A DNA stretch of 64,000 nucleotides from CALBRZ01 sp964511065 (GCA_964511065.1 CAZEEG010000014.1:4312-68311), one strand, 5' to 3'; positions 17,503-27,008 are shown, numbered from the stretch's first letter. Notes: generated by a model not told the origin, from the sequence alone. Numbers and translations are program-made.

Positions 17503-17997
17503 ATGGCCGCTTGCCTCATGATGCGCCGAGCCCGATCCGCCAGCACACGCTGGATGGCGGTCGTGCTGCGCATGTGCGTGGTGGTGGCCGCCTGGCAGGG
17601 CCCGATCCCCTGGTTCCATTCGCACAGCTCCCTGGCCCAGGCGGGCGATGATCTCTGGCTGATCGAGCATTTGCAGGCCCATCACGCGGCAATGCCGGGT
17701 TGCGATCACGGGTGGTTGGGCTGGCATTTCCACTGCGATTTCCCCGGTTCGTGCGGTGATGATGCCCAATCGCCTTCCGATGATGCTCGCCCCACCCTCC
17801 CATCCCCCGCTGTCGTGGAATGTGTTGTGACCTCCCTGGCATGGGAGTCCGCAACGCAGGGCCTGGACACCTTAAACCGCGGGCATGACGGCCCTCTGTC
17901 CGGCTTGCTCCCGGCGGGCATGCGGCATCCCCATTTCTTCGATGCCTTCGCTCCCACCCTCGCGCTCCCGCTACGCTTTGGCCGACTGATCTGCTAG
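17503..17997 (+). CDS. His/Cys-rich exported small protein near RND pump
   Basis: A 164-residue protein with a likely signal sequence or anchor (residues about 15-38, RWMAVVLRMCVVVAAWQG) and a mature part with many His and Cys residues: FHSHSSLAQ, HLQAHHAAMPGCDHGW and WHFHCDFPGSCGDD. The His/Cys content fits binding of soft or transition metals in the periplasm. It stands directly upstream of the RND adaptor and pump genes on the same strand, the place where czcI/cnrX-like small periplasmic proteins occur in other metal-efflux loci, but I see no sequence homology to those. The start is uncertain (ATG 17503, 17518 or 17521), none with a strong ribosome-binding site. It could be a metal scavenger or sensor. 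Confidence 0.7.
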   Translation: MAACLMMRRARSASTRWMAVVLRMCVVVAAWQGPIPWFHSHSSLAQAGDDLWLIEHLQAHHAAMPGCDHGWLGWHFHCDFPGSCGDDAQSPSDDARPTLPSPAVVECVVTSLAWESATQGLDTLNRGHDGPLSGLLPAGMRHPHFFDAFAPTLALPLRFGRLIC

Positions 17998-18170
17998 TCG
18001 CGGCCACGCTTTCTTGATCCATCGGGAGCCCGCCCCGGTGCCCCCCCTTGCGCTATCCTAGCGCTGCTTCATGGGCAACCCGGCGGCAGCGCAACGATGC
18101 CTGCCATGTTGCTGCGGCTCTGGAGCCGCTCGCGAATCGATCCCTTTGCCCGATGCCTCGGAGCCAAACC

Positions 18171-19694
18171 ATGAGGATTGCATGGCCGCTGTCTGGCCGC
18201 CTCCGCATCACGCTCGTCATTGTTGCTGCCTTGGCGCTGGCCGCGCTGCTAGCCGCCTGGTGGTTTGTTGGCCCGCAACTGTGGCCGGCCAAGCGCCTCG
18301 CGACCGTTGGTGATGCGGAATCCGCGGTCCAGGCCACCGTGGTTGCAGCCCGCCACCCAGGGAATGAAGCATCGCCAGATGAGATTGAATTCCCTCGCGA
18401 ATCGTGGGGGGCCGCCAAGATCGTCTTGCAGCCCGTCGAGGCCGCCCCGCTGGAGCAAACCCTGGAACTGACGGGGAAGGTTTCGCTCAATCAAGACCGC
18501 GTGGCCCATATCTATCCGTTGGTCGAGGGACGGGTAGCTGCAGTCAACGTCCAATTTGGGCAGCGCGTCGCAAAGGGTGAGCTGTTGGTCGTGGTGCGGA
18601 GCAGGGAGGTGGGCAGCGCCATGCTCAAGCTGTACGAAGACCGCCTGCTGCTGGAATACGCCAAGGTGAAGGATCGCTGGACGCAGTCGGTGAAGGAGAA
18701 CACGCACGCGCTGATCGACATGATCCAGCGGTCGGCTCCGCTGGAAGAGATCGAGGATGCGTTTCGCGATCGCGCGCTAGGCAGCCACCGCAATGCGCTA
18801 CTCACGGCATATATCGAACTGCAAAAGCACCAGATCGACATGCAGCGATTGGAGCCGCTTTCCCAACAAGGGGCTGTCGCCGCACGGCGGTTCATTGAAT
18901 CGGAATCCCAGATGAATGCGGCCCGGGCGACCCTTCAATCGCTCATGGAGCAGATCCGCCAGGATACGGTACAGGCAGCGATGGAATCAGCTCAGGCAGT
19001 GAAAGAGCTGCAGACGCGCGTCACGGTCGACGAAGCGAGCCTGAGGATCATCGGCTTTGATGATGAATCCCTGGCCGCCATCGATTCGCAACGCCTGGGC
19101 GAAATGGTTTCGCACTATCCCGTGGTGGCGCCGTTTGATGGCACCATCATTTCCAAAGACGTGGCCCTGCTGGAACGGGTTGGTCCTGAAAGCCAAATTC
19201 TGAGCATTGCCGACCTCTCGACCGTTTGGATCAATGCCGACATCTACGAGGAACATCTCAGCCTGCTGGAGTCGCTGGACCAGCAAACCATCTACCTCAA
19301 GTCCGCTGCCTGGCCGGATCGCACCTTCCAGGCCCGAGTGTTCTACACCGGCGACGTGGTCGATGAATCCACGCGCACCATCTCGCTGCGGGCCCTGGCC
19401 GACAACGATCACGGGCATCTCAAGCCGGGAATGTTCGTCAGGATCGAAGTGCCCAGCGGTTCGCCCGACAACGTCGTTCAAGTGCCCTTGGAAGCCGTGC
19501 AGGCGCACGCCGGCAACACTTTCGTGTTCGTGCATGTGGAGGGCGATCGCTTTGCCCGGCGCGATGTCGTGCTCGGCCGGAGAAACGACCGGGCCGTGGA
19601 AATTGTATCGGGACTTGCTCTCGGCGAGATGGCCGTCGTGAGCGGCGGCTTCACGCTCAAGTCGCAGATGCTGGCCGAACTGGTCGAAGAGTAA
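18171..19694 (+). CDS. RND efflux periplasmic adaptor (membrane fusion protein)
   Basis: A 507-residue adaptor with an N-terminal membrane anchor (residues about 9-32, RLRITLVIVAALALAALLAAW). The rest has the standard MFP order: a barrel-sandwich/biotinyl-lipoyl-like half (YPLVEGRVAAVNVQFGQRVAKGE), a long alpha-helical hairpin (about 140-290), the second lipoyl half (YPVVAPFDGTIISKDV), a beta-barrel domain (LSTVWINADIYEEHL) and the membrane-proximal domain. It should bridge the RND pump encoded 78 bp downstream to an outer-membrane channel, which is not encoded here. ATG 18153 is an alternative start; the frame further upstream is not plausible. Similarity to CusB/CzcB-like proteins suggests metal export. 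Confidence 0.93.
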   Translation: MRIAWPLSGRLRITLVIVAALALAALLAAWWFVGPQLWPAKRLATVGDAESAVQATVVAARHPGNEASPDEIEFPRESWGAAKIVLQPVEAAPLEQTLELTGKVSLNQDRVAHIYPLVEGRVAAVNVQFGQRVAKGELLVVVRSREVGSAMLKLYEDRLLLEYAKVKDRWTQSVKENTHALIDMIQRSAPLEEIEDAFRDRALGSHRNALLTAYIELQKHQIDMQRLEPLSQQGAVAARRFIESESQMNAARATLQSLMEQIRQDTVQAAMESAQAVKELQTRVTVDEASLRIIGFDDESLAAIDSQRLGEMVSHYPVVAPFDGTIISKDVALLERVGPESQILSIADLSTVWINADIYEEHLSLLESLDQQTIYLKSAAWPDRTFQARVFYTGDVVDESTRTISLRALADNDHGHLKPGMFVRIEVPSGSPDNVVQVPLEAVQAHAGNTFVFVHVEGDRFARRDVVLGRRNDRAVEIVSGLALGEMAVVSGGFTLKSQMLAELVEE

Positions 19695-19772
19695 TCAGCC
19701 AAAGGCAAATTCGGCCGTTTGGCGCCGCCCGCGTTTGAGGCAACAAGCGCCGATTCACGAGGACACACCTTC

Positions 19773-22700
19773 ATGGTCCATCACATCATCAACTGGTCGC
19801 TGGAGAACCGGTTCATCGTGATGCTGTTGGCAATCGTGCTGCTGGGCGCTGGCCTGGTTTCCGCATTGGCATTGCCGCTGGATGCGGTTCCCGACCTGAC
19901 CAACGTGCAGGTGCAGATTCTGACGACGTCGCCAGCCTTGGGCCCGGTGGAAGTCGAACAGTTCATCACCTTTCCGGTGGAAAATGCGATGAGCGGGCTG
20001 CCGCGCGTGAGCGAGATTCGCTCCATCAGCCGGTTCGGACTTTCTGCGGTAACCGTGGCGTTTGAGGATGGCACCGACATTTACTGGGCCCGCAACCTCG
20101 TCAATGAACGGCTCCAACAGGCCCGGGAGAACATACCGGCCGGGATGGGCGAACCCGAGATGGGGCCGATCGCCACCGGCATGAGCGAAATCTACCAGTT
20201 CGAGGTTCGTGCTCGCCCCGGTTACGACTACAGCCTGATGGACCTGCGGACCATTCTCGATTGGCAGATCGCGTTTCAACTGCGGAGCGTGCCGGGGGTG
20301 ATCGAGGTCAATACGTTCGGCGGCGAGCTGAAGACCTACGAAGTTCAGGTCGATCCCGATCGGATGCTGAATTACGGTATCTCGCTGCGCGATGTCTTTG
20401 ATGCGCTGGAGGCGAATAACGCCAATGCTGGCGGCGGCTACATCGCCCACGGCGCCGAGTTGCGTTTGATCCGCGGAGAAGGCATGGTGGCGTCGCTCAG
20501 CGAGGTGGAGAACATCGTCATTGAGAACCGCCGCGACGGAACGCCGATCCGCGTTTCCGATATTGGCACCGTGAGCTTCGCTCCGATGCTTCGCCAGGGG
20601 GCCGTAACGCGCGACGGCGACCGCGAAGCGGTTACCGGCATGGTGATGATGCTGATGGGAGGAAACTCCCGGCAGGTAGTGGCCGATGTCAAAGAAAAGA
20701 TCGCCGCCATCCAAGCCACGCTGCCCGAGGGCGTGTATATCGACACCTTTTACGATCGCACCGAACTGGTCGATAAGACCATTCATACCATCGCCGAGAA
20801 TATCGGCGTGGGCGTGCTGCTGGTGATCGTGATGCTGTTCCTGTTGCTGGGCGACGTTCGGGCCGGATTGATCGTGGCGTCGGCCATTCCCCTTTCCGCC
20901 ATGTGCGCTTTAATCGCCATGGACCTGGCCGGGGTCTCGGCCAATTTGATGAGCCTGGGGGCTGTCGATTTTGGCGTCATTGTGGATGGCGCGGTGGTGA
21001 TGGTGGAAAACGCCGTCCGGGCCGCAAGCGCCTACCAGCGCAAGACTGGTGCCCGAACCGTCCCCAAGTCGGTGTTTCGGGAATCGTCGGTTGAAGTGGG
21101 CAAACCGATTCTGTTTGCAGGGATCATCGTGATCATTGTGTTCTTGCCGATCCTCAGCCTCGAAGGCGTGGAAGGCAAGATGTTCCGACCGATGGCTTTC
21201 ACCTTCATGTCGGCGCTCACGGGGGCGCTGGTGCTGGCCGTCACCGTGATGCCGGTGATGGCATCGCTGTTTCTGGCTCGCAGAGCGCGCAGCAGCGATA
21301 CCCTGCTGGTACGGCAGCTTAAGCGAGGCTATCGCCCACTGCTAAGGTTCGCCATGGTACGCCCCGGCCAGATGACGGCACTGGCTGCGGCCGTGTTTGT
21401 TGTCAGCGTGGTGCTGGCGTTGGGGTTCGGGATCGAGTTTGTGCCCAAGCTCGATGAAGGCGATATCGCCATTCAGGCTACGCGCCTTCCCAGCGTGTCG
21501 CTGGAAACTTCGCTGGAAATGACCAAGGCCATGGAGCGCACGCTGTTGAAATTTCCGCAGGTCGAAAGCGTGGTCTCCAAGACCGGCAGACCAGAAATCG
21601 CCAACGATCCCATGGGGGTGCATCAGACCGATATCATCGTTCGCATGCGGCCGGTCGATCAGTGGCCCGAGCGAATCCCCAAGGAAGAACTGGTCGAGGC
21701 GATGCAGGAAGCCCTGGAGCGGGAGGTGCCCGGCAATTCCTACGGATTCACACAACCGATTGAATTGCGGGTTCAAGAACTGGTGGCCGGCGTGCGATCC
21801 GACGTGGGGCTCAGCTTGTATGGCGACGACCTGGAGGTCCTCAAGGAAGTGGGCGACGAAATCGTGCAGGTTCTGAGCCAGGTGGAAGGGGCCGCCGACG
21901 TGCAGGCCCAGCAGATTGCAGGGCTGCCTTACCTGCGCGTGGTGATCCGGCGCGATGCCATTGCGCGTTACGGGATTCATGCTCGCGACGTGCTCGATGC
22001 CGTAACGGCCGTGGGGGGCACGCCCGTGGGCGAAGTGTTCGAGGGGCAGCGGCGTTTCCCGCTCCAGGTACGAATTGCGCCAGCATGGCGAAACGATGCC
22101 GATAAGCTGCGGCAGTTGAAGATTGCCGACCCCCGTGGCCGCCAGATTCCGATCTCACAATTGGCCGATATCCGGATGGAAGACGGCCCGGCCGAAATCA
22201 GTCGCGACGCGATCCGGCGGCGTTTGCTGCTGCAATGCAATGTGCGTGGGCGGGACCTGGCGGGATTCGTCGCCGACGCCCAACAAAAGGTCGCCGAAAG
22301 CGTGAACCTGCCGCCCGGCTATTCGCTGGAGTGGGGCGGTCAATTTCAGAATCTGCAGGAGGCCACTGCCCGATTGATGATCGCCGTGCCTGTGGCTTTG
22401 TTTCTGATCTTCTCGCTGCTGTTCATCACGTTTGGCTCGGTCAAACTCACGCTGCTGATCTATCTGAACGTGCCGATCGCAGCCACGGGAGGCATTTTTG
22501 CCCTGTGGCTGCGGGGGCTGCCGTTCTCCATCTCGGCAGGCGTGGGATTCATCGCGCTCTTTGGAATCGCGGTGATGAACGGCGTGGTGCTGATTGAGCA
22601 CATTCGCCATCTCCGGACGCACGGCAAAGGCCAGCTTGCCAGTGTGATCCAGGGCTCCGTAGACCGCCTGCGGCCCGTGCTGATGACGGCAACCTGTGGA

Positions 22701-22883
22701 GCATTGGGATTTGTGCCCATGGCCGTTTCAAGCAGCGCCGGAGCCGAGGTGCAACGTCCGCTAGCCACCGTGGTGATCGGTGGCCTGGTTACCTGCACCG
22801 TGCTCACCCTGCTGGTTCTGCCGGCAATCTACCGCTGGTTTGAACCCAAGGCACTCACAGAGGAAAAAATGGACGTGCCGTAA
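19773..22883 (+). CDS. CusA/CzcA-family heavy-metal efflux RND pump
   Basis: A 1036-residue proton-driven inner-membrane exporter with 12 helices and two large periplasmic loops. N-terminal helix: NWSLENRFIVMLLAIVLLG. Helix 4 has the heavy-metal-efflux signature DFGVIVDGAVVMVEN, giving Asp399, Asp405 and Glu412, matching the proton-relay acids of CzcA. Porter-domain motifs such as PVEVEQFITFPVENAMSG near residue 50 and a second repeat (GVGFIALFGIAVMNGVVLIE) are intact. Metal specificity (Cu/Ag against Co/Zn/Cd) cannot be settled. The start ATG 19773 has GAGGAC upstream, and it forms a unit with the adaptor gene before it. No outer-membrane factor lies nearby, so it must share one encoded elsewhere. 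Confidence 0.96.
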   Translation: MVHHIINWSLENRFIVMLLAIVLLGAGLVSALALPLDAVPDLTNVQVQILTTSPALGPVEVEQFITFPVENAMSGLPRVSEIRSISRFGLSAVTVAFEDGTDIYWARNLVNERLQQARENIPAGMGEPEMGPIATGMSEIYQFEVRARPGYDYSLMDLRTILDWQIAFQLRSVPGVIEVNTFGGELKTYEVQVDPDRMLNYGISLRDVFDALEANNANAGGGYIAHGAELRLIRGEGMVASLSEVENIVIENRRDGTPIRVSDIGTVSFAPMLRQGAVTRDGDREAVTGMVMMLMGGNSRQVVADVKEKIAAIQATLPEGVYIDTFYDRTELVDKTIHTIAENIGVGVLLVIVMLFLLLGDVRAGLIVASAIPLSAMCALIAMDLAGVSANLMSLGAVDFGVIVDGAVVMVENAVRAASAYQRKTGARTVPKSVFRESSVEVGKPILFAGIIVIIVFLPILSLEGVEGKMFRPMAFTFMSALTGALVLAVTVMPVMASLFLARRARSSDTLLVRQLKRGYRPLLRFAMVRPGQMTALAAAVFVVSVVLALGFGIEFVPKLDEGDIAIQATRLPSVSLETSLEMTKAMERTLLKFPQVESVVSKTGRPEIANDPMGVHQTDIIVRMRPVDQWPERIPKEELVEAMQEALEREVPGNSYGFTQPIELRVQELVAGVRSDVGLSLYGDDLEVLKEVGDEIVQVLSQVEGAADVQAQQIAGLPYLRVVIRRDAIARYGIHARDVLDAVTAVGGTPVGEVFEGQRRFPLQVRIAPAWRNDADKLRQLKIADPRGRQIPISQLADIRMEDGPAEISRDAIRRRLLLQCNVRGRDLAGFVADAQQKVAESVNLPPGYSLEWGGQFQNLQEATARLMIAVPVALFLIFSLLFITFGSVKLTLLIYLNVPIAATGGIFALWLRGLPFSISAGVGFIALFGIAVMNGVVLIEHIRHLRTHGKGQLASVIQGSVDRLRPVLMTATCGALGFVPMAVSSSAGAEVQRPLATVVIGGLVTCTVLTLLVLPAIYRWFEPKALTEEKMDVP

Positions 22884-23041
22884 TGCGGCAACCGGGTGGC
22901 CGCAGACATAAGAAGTTGCCCCCCAACCGCAGGCAAGCAAGCTGCAGGCGAACCCTGCCTGGTTTCGGACGGCACACCCCTTGCCGCATCGCGCGTTCCT
23001 CCTGAACGGCTGGCGCGCAGCGAACGTTGCGTTGGCGTGCC

Positions 23042-23587
23042 CTACGGGTTGGGGCCGCCGTGGACGGGCTCGCTAATCACCTTGGAACTGGCGACCGCCG
23101 TAGGATTGAGCGTCGCGCGGCCCCAGGCCACGTCGAGCGGCAACCGCGAGAAATCGACAATGCAGCCATCGCGGCTGTAGCAGCTTAAGTCGTGCGTGGC
23201 ACCCATGAAGATGCAATCCACCGGGCAAGGCTCGACACACAATGCACAAAACATGCACTTGGTGTAGTCGATCGTGAAGCCCGTGACCTTGAAGCCCTTG
23301 CCCTTGGTGGAACGTTCCTTGCCGATGTAGATGCAATCGACCGGACAAGCCTTCGCGCACTGGTCGCAAGCGATACAGGTTGTGAGATCGAAGCGGTGAA
23401 ACCCGCGGTACCGCGGCGCCACCACGAGCGGCAACTCGGGGTACTCGTACTGTTGGGCGAACGCCCCCCGCTCTGGATCGTAGGTCTTGAACCAATAACG
23501 GAGTGTGATCCACAGGCCCTCGCCGACGGTGACAACCGCATCGACGATGTCTTTCAGCCAACCTCGGAATCCGCGGAGCCAAGCCAT
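23042..23587 (-). CDS. nuoI: NADH-quinone oxidoreductase subunit I (orphan copy)
   Basis: A 181-residue peripheral-arm subunit of complex I carrying two [4Fe-4S] clusters (N6a, N6b) that pass electrons toward quinone. The two ferredoxin-type motifs are intact: CIACDQCAKACPVDC and CMFCALCVEPCPVDC. An amphipathic N-terminus (MAWLRGFRGWLKDIVDAV) contacts the membrane arm. The start at 23587 gives the normal protein size. No other nuo gene flanks it, so complex I subunits must be encoded elsewhere. A good sigma70-type promoter lies at 23716-23743, about 130 bp upstream. It is convergent with the RND pump gene. Confidence 0.94.
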   Translation of the reverse strand: MAWLRGFRGWLKDIVDAVVTVGEGLWITLRYWFKTYDPERGAFAQQYEYPELPLVVAPRYRGFHRFDLTTCIACDQCAKACPVDCIYIGKERSTKGKGFKVTGFTIDYTKCMFCALCVEPCPVDCIFMGATHDLSCYSRDGCIVDFSRLPLDVAWGRATLNPTAVASSKVISEPVHGGPNP

Positions 23588-23715
23588 GGGGGTCACGCTC
23601 TGCTTGCAGCCGCTTTGCCTGGAGGGCGGGAAGCATTTTGCCCCTCCCACACACAACCCAGGAACAACGAGCACGCGGCCTAGGGAACGACGAGCATCAA
23701 GAGACAGTCCGTTGA

Positions 23716-23743
23716 ATTATAGAGGCCGCCGGCACCTTCGCAA
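23716..23743 (-). promoter_or_regulatory. Sigma70-type promoter of nuoI
   Basis: On the minus strand, TTGCGA at 23743-23738, a 16-bp spacer, and a perfect TATAAT at 23721-23716. It predicts a transcript start near 23708 and a leader of about 120 bases before nuoI. Confidence 0.6.
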
Positions 23744-23854
23744 GAGATTGCGGACAGCCCAAAGCGGGGGGCAGGTGATCGGCCAGCAGGTCGGCTGCCG
23801 CGTGTTTCCCCCCCTAAACCACCAAACGGGCCGTTAAAAACCAGCGACGTAAGA

Positions 23855-24427
23855 CTACCGGGCGGTGATGGTGCGTTTCTTTCGGGTGACGCCATTTTTG
23901 GCGTCGATCAGCAGCGGCTTGAGTTGGGTCAACTCGGCCAGGCCGGCTTCGGCAAACTCCAAACCTGAAACATAACGGCCCGGACGCACCCACTGGGCGA
24001 TGATTTCGGGCGACACGCCGAACAACTCCGCCAGCAGCGTGTCCATGTCGGTTTCCAGCTTTTCAAAATGCCGCGCCCATTCGGCAGCCTCGGTAATCTG
24101 TACGTGCTCCTCGCTCTGCCATTTCATGGGATGAAACAGCAGCACGCTATAGGGCGTGACCAGCCGGCGGTGGCAGGCGGCGAACGGCCACAACGCCGCC
24201 GACGAGCACTCCCCCGTCACAATGCCCGTGGCCTTCACGCCCCGCAGAACCATCAACGTGGTGAGCGACATGGCCGTGTACGGGCTACCGCCGGGGGAAT
24301 CGAAGTACAACGTGCAACTTCCCCCGGGCGGGATCTGGAGGAACTTGTCCGTCAGTTCCGTCTCGTTGTCGGTGATATCGCCGACCAGGGCGATCTCGAC
24401 CGGGCCGTCGTGGTCATATTCGCTCAT
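23855..24427 (-). CDS. ClpP-like (S14) serine protease homologue
   Basis: A 190-residue crotonase-fold protein resembling the ClpP peptidase. FDSPGGSPYTAMS matches the oxyanion-hole strand, GECSSAALWPF contains the presumed nucleophile Ser, and LLFHPMKW has the His of the triad. The third residue is in doubt: the region aligned with the ClpP ERDR(F/Y)(L/M)S segment reads RPGRYVSGLEF, so the Asp appears to be replaced. It may be an inactive or differently configured member, as several planctomycete and cyanobacterial ClpR-like proteins are. The ATG at 24427 has a strong site (GAAAGGA); the frame extends to 24535 without support. No clpX or clpA is nearby. Confidence 0.82.
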   Translation of the reverse strand: MSEYDHDGPVEIALVGDITDNETELTDKFLQIPPGGSCTLYFDSPGGSPYTAMSLTTLMVLRGVKATGIVTGECSSAALWPFAACHRRLVTPYSVLLFHPMKWQSEEHVQITEAAEWARHFEKLETDMDTLLAELFGVSPEIIAQWVRPGRYVSGLEFAEAGLAELTQLKPLLIDAKNGVTRKKRTITAR

Positions 24428-24712
24428 CCGAAATCCTTTCGAAGTGGTTGAACCCCTGTCTCTTACTTCCGAGATATAGCCCGCCGCGATGCGCGCAGCA
24501 ATCATTCGCTGCAAACTCGTGCGGCTCCCTTGCACGAAACACTTGACACGGGCCGCAGCGCGGCATTGCCTCCACCGGCGTCTGCCTTGCTAACGCGCCC
24601 CATCGCCGAGTGCCGCGGCGGGCGAGAGGCTATGCAGCAGCGTGCATTCCACAGCCTCCATCGGGCACAATTTGGCGCCATCCAGTGAGGGGAGGCGTGA
24701 GCCGGCGGCGGC

Positions 24713-26464
24713 CTATTGCGATTGCGGAGCGAACCTGGCCCGTTCCTCTTCGATCAACTGCGCAATCTGGGCCGCGCCGTTTTCGATCGGCACGTTGAAC
24801 GGCTCGGTTTCGCGGCGCCACTTCACTTCCAACTGGCCTTCGGCCAGGCCGCGTCCACCCACGACCACGCGCAGCGGGATGCCGATCAGGTCGGCATCCT
24901 TTAGCTTCACGCCGGCGCGGTAATCGCGATCGTCCAGCAGCACCTCGATTCCGGCGGCCGTCAGTTCCTGGTAGAGCTTCTCGGCCGCTTGCATCACGTC
25001 CTCTTGCATCACGTTCAGCGGCGTGATGACCACCTCGTAAGGTGCCAGGGATATCGGCCAGACGATGCCGTTGTCGTCGTGCTGGGTTTCGATCAGCGCC
25101 GCAATGATACGGTTCACGCCGATGCCGTAGCAGCCCATGATGATGTCGTGCTGCTGCTCCTTGTCGTCCAGAAAGCGGGCTCCCAGGGCCGACGAATACT
25201 TGGTACCCAGCTTGAAGACGTGCCCCACCTCGATGGCACTGCGAATCTGCAAGGTGCCTTTGCCGCCGGGCGCCGGATCGCCTTGCACCGCATTGCGCAG
25301 ATCGGCGAAGTGATCGGCGGCCACCTCGAAATCGCGTCCCAGGTTGGCCCCTTTGTAGTGCTTATCCGTCTGGTTGGCGCCAATGATGGCGTTCTTGACC
25401 CCGGCCACATCGTGATCGGCCCAAAGCGGAATCTTCAGCCCCACCGGGCCGGCAAACCCCACTTTCGCCCCGGTGACCTTCTCAATGACTTCTGGCGAAG
25501 CCAAGGCGATGGACTCGGCGCCGACGGCGCGGCGGACCTTGTTCTCGTTCACCTCGTGATCGCCCCGCACCAACACCGCAATCGGCTGGCCATCCGCCTC
25601 GTAAACGATCGTCTTGATGAACCGCTCGGGCTTGCTCTTAAGCAACTTGCTCACATGTTCGATGCTGCCGGCCTCGGGGGTATCGACCAGTTCGAGCGGC
25701 TCCTCGGGCACGTCGGGAGCCGTTACCTTGCGAGGGCCGATTTCAGCCCGCTCCACATTCGCGGCATACCCGGTGTCAGGGCAGTACACAATGCGGTCTT
25801 CGCCATTGTCGGCCAGCACCATGAATTCGTGGCTGGCATCGCCGCCGATGGGGCCGCTTTCTGCTTCGACCGGAAGATACTTCAATCCGCAACGGTCGAA
25901 GATGCGGCAATAGGCCCGGTACATGGTGTCGTAGCTTTGATTGAGCTGTTCGACGGAGGCGTCGAAGCTGTAGGCGTCCTTCATGAGAAATTCGCTGGTG
26001 CGCAGGACGCCGAATCGTGGCCGCTCTTCGTTGCGGAACTTGGTCTGAATCTGGTACAGCGTGATGGGCAGTTGCCGGTAGCTGGAGACGTGCCGCGCCA
26101 CCTGCTCGCACACCACCTCCTCGTGCGTGGGTCCCAGGGCCAGATGCACCTGGCGGTTGCCGCGATTGACCTTGAATTGGATCAGCACATTGCCGAACGC
26201 CTCCACCCGGCCGGTCCGCTCCCAGAGAGAAATCGGCGTGAGCGCAGGCATCAGGATTTCGACCGCGCCGCTGCGATCCATCTCTTCGCGGACGATCTGC
26301 TCGGCCTTCTTCAGGGCCCGCAGGCCCAACGGCAAGTACGTGTACGCACCAGCCATCACCTGGCCGATCATGCCGGCCCTGAGCATCAATACGTGGCTGG
26401 GAATCTCGGCGCCCTCGGGCGTCTTCTCCTTCATGGTGGGAATCAGCGTCTTGGTCCAGCGCAC
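24713..26464 (-). CDS. proS: Prolyl-tRNA synthetase (bacterial type)
   Basis: A 583-residue class II synthetase that charges tRNA-Pro with proline, with an editing insertion. The class II motifs are clear: motif 1 AEQIVREEMDRSGAVEILMP, motif 2 FRNEERPRFGVLRTSEFLMK and motif 3 in GCYGIGVNRIIAALIE. The central insertion (about 225-400; the editing domain with HEVNENKVRRAVGAE) marks the bacterial type that hydrolyses Ala-tRNA-Pro. The anticodon-binding domain is at the C-terminus. The start is GTG at 26464 (encoding MRWTKTLIPTMKEK), supported by AGGAGAG with 6-base spacing; the longer open frame to 26794 is rejected. The rhodanese gene lies 208 bp upstream on the same strand. Confidence 0.97.
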   Translation of the reverse strand: MRWTKTLIPTMKEKTPEGAEIPSHVLMLRAGMIGQVMAGAYTYLPLGLRALKKAEQIVREEMDRSGAVEILMPALTPISLWERTGRVEAFGNVLIQFKVNRGNRQVHLALGPTHEEVVCEQVARHVSSYRQLPITLYQIQTKFRNEERPRFGVLRTSEFLMKDAYSFDASVEQLNQSYDTMYRAYCRIFDRCGLKYLPVEAESGPIGGDASHEFMVLADNGEDRIVYCPDTGYAANVERAEIGPRKVTAPDVPEEPLELVDTPEAGSIEHVSKLLKSKPERFIKTIVYEADGQPIAVLVRGDHEVNENKVRRAVGAESIALASPEVIEKVTGAKVGFAGPVGLKIPLWADHDVAGVKNAIIGANQTDKHYKGANLGRDFEVAADHFADLRNAVQGDPAPGGKGTLQIRSAIEVGHVFKLGTKYSSALGARFLDDKEQQHDIIMGCYGIGVNRIIAALIETQHDDNGIVWPISLAPYEVVITPLNVMQEDVMQAAEKLYQELTAAGIEVLLDDRDYRAGVKLKDADLIGIPLRVVVGGRGLAEGQLEVKWRRETEPFNVPIENGAAQIAQLIEEERARFAPQSQ

Positions 26465-26672
26465 GGCTAGCTCTCCTGGCGGCAGTCGAAGTCGATGCGG
26501 TTGATCGGGGGGGCGGGCCCGGCAACATCGGCGATCCATCCAGCGGACGGCACACGTGCCGGCCAACCGCCGAAACCGGGGCAGTTTCGCACGGCCGGCA
26601 CCTTTCGACAAGGCCACCCCCACCGGGCAATATGGCGGCGGACAACCGTGGGGCAAACGCCCAGCGGCCCCC

Positions 26673-27008
26673 TCAGTAGCGAGGCAGGCTGGGATCGATC
26701 TCCTGTGCCCAGTGGTCGATACCGCCGGCCATGCTCTGCGCCTGGTAACCTTGTGCCCGGAGCCACCGAGCGACCCGAAGGCTGCGGCCGCCATGGTGGC
26801 AATACACCACCACGCGGCAGGTGCGGTGGGGTTCCAGCTCGCCCACCCGCGATTCCAACTCGCTCATCGGAACGAGGGTGGCACCTTCGATCCGCACCAG
26901 GGCGTGTTCGTCCACTTCGCGGCAATCCAGCAGCACGAAATCGCCGCTTTCCTTCAGGGCCGCCTGCACGCTCTGGCAATCCACTTCAATGGGCAGTTCG
27001 CTCGTCAT
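26673..27008 (-). CDS. Single-domain rhodanese-like protein
   Basis: A 111-residue sulfurtransferase of the GlpE/PspE size. The active-site loop is YCHHGGRSLRVA, with the catalytic Cys near residue 69. LLDCREVDEHALVRIEGA and the C-terminal YQAQSMAGGIDHWAQE are typical of the fold. It would transfer sulfane sulfur from thiosulfate or persulfide to a thiol acceptor in the cytoplasm, but the real partner is unknown. It sits between proS and the arginyl/leucyl transferase on the same strand with gaps of about 200 bp, so is probably independently transcribed. Confidence 0.9.
   Translation of the reverse strand: MTSELPIEVDCQSVQAALKESGDFVLLDCREVDEHALVRIEGATLVPMSELESRVGELEPHRTCRVVVYCHHGGRSLRVARWLRAQGYQAQSMAGGIDHWAQEIDPSLPRY

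Noticed and set aside
22995..23041. Another copy of the two-hairpin repeat near the RND stop
   Set aside because: Only a short GCAGCGAACGTTGCG-like hairpin is similar; the rest does not align.
24989..26470. 493-residue open frame antisense to proS
   Set aside because: The opposite strand encodes all class II synthetase motifs; this frame is its antisense shadow.
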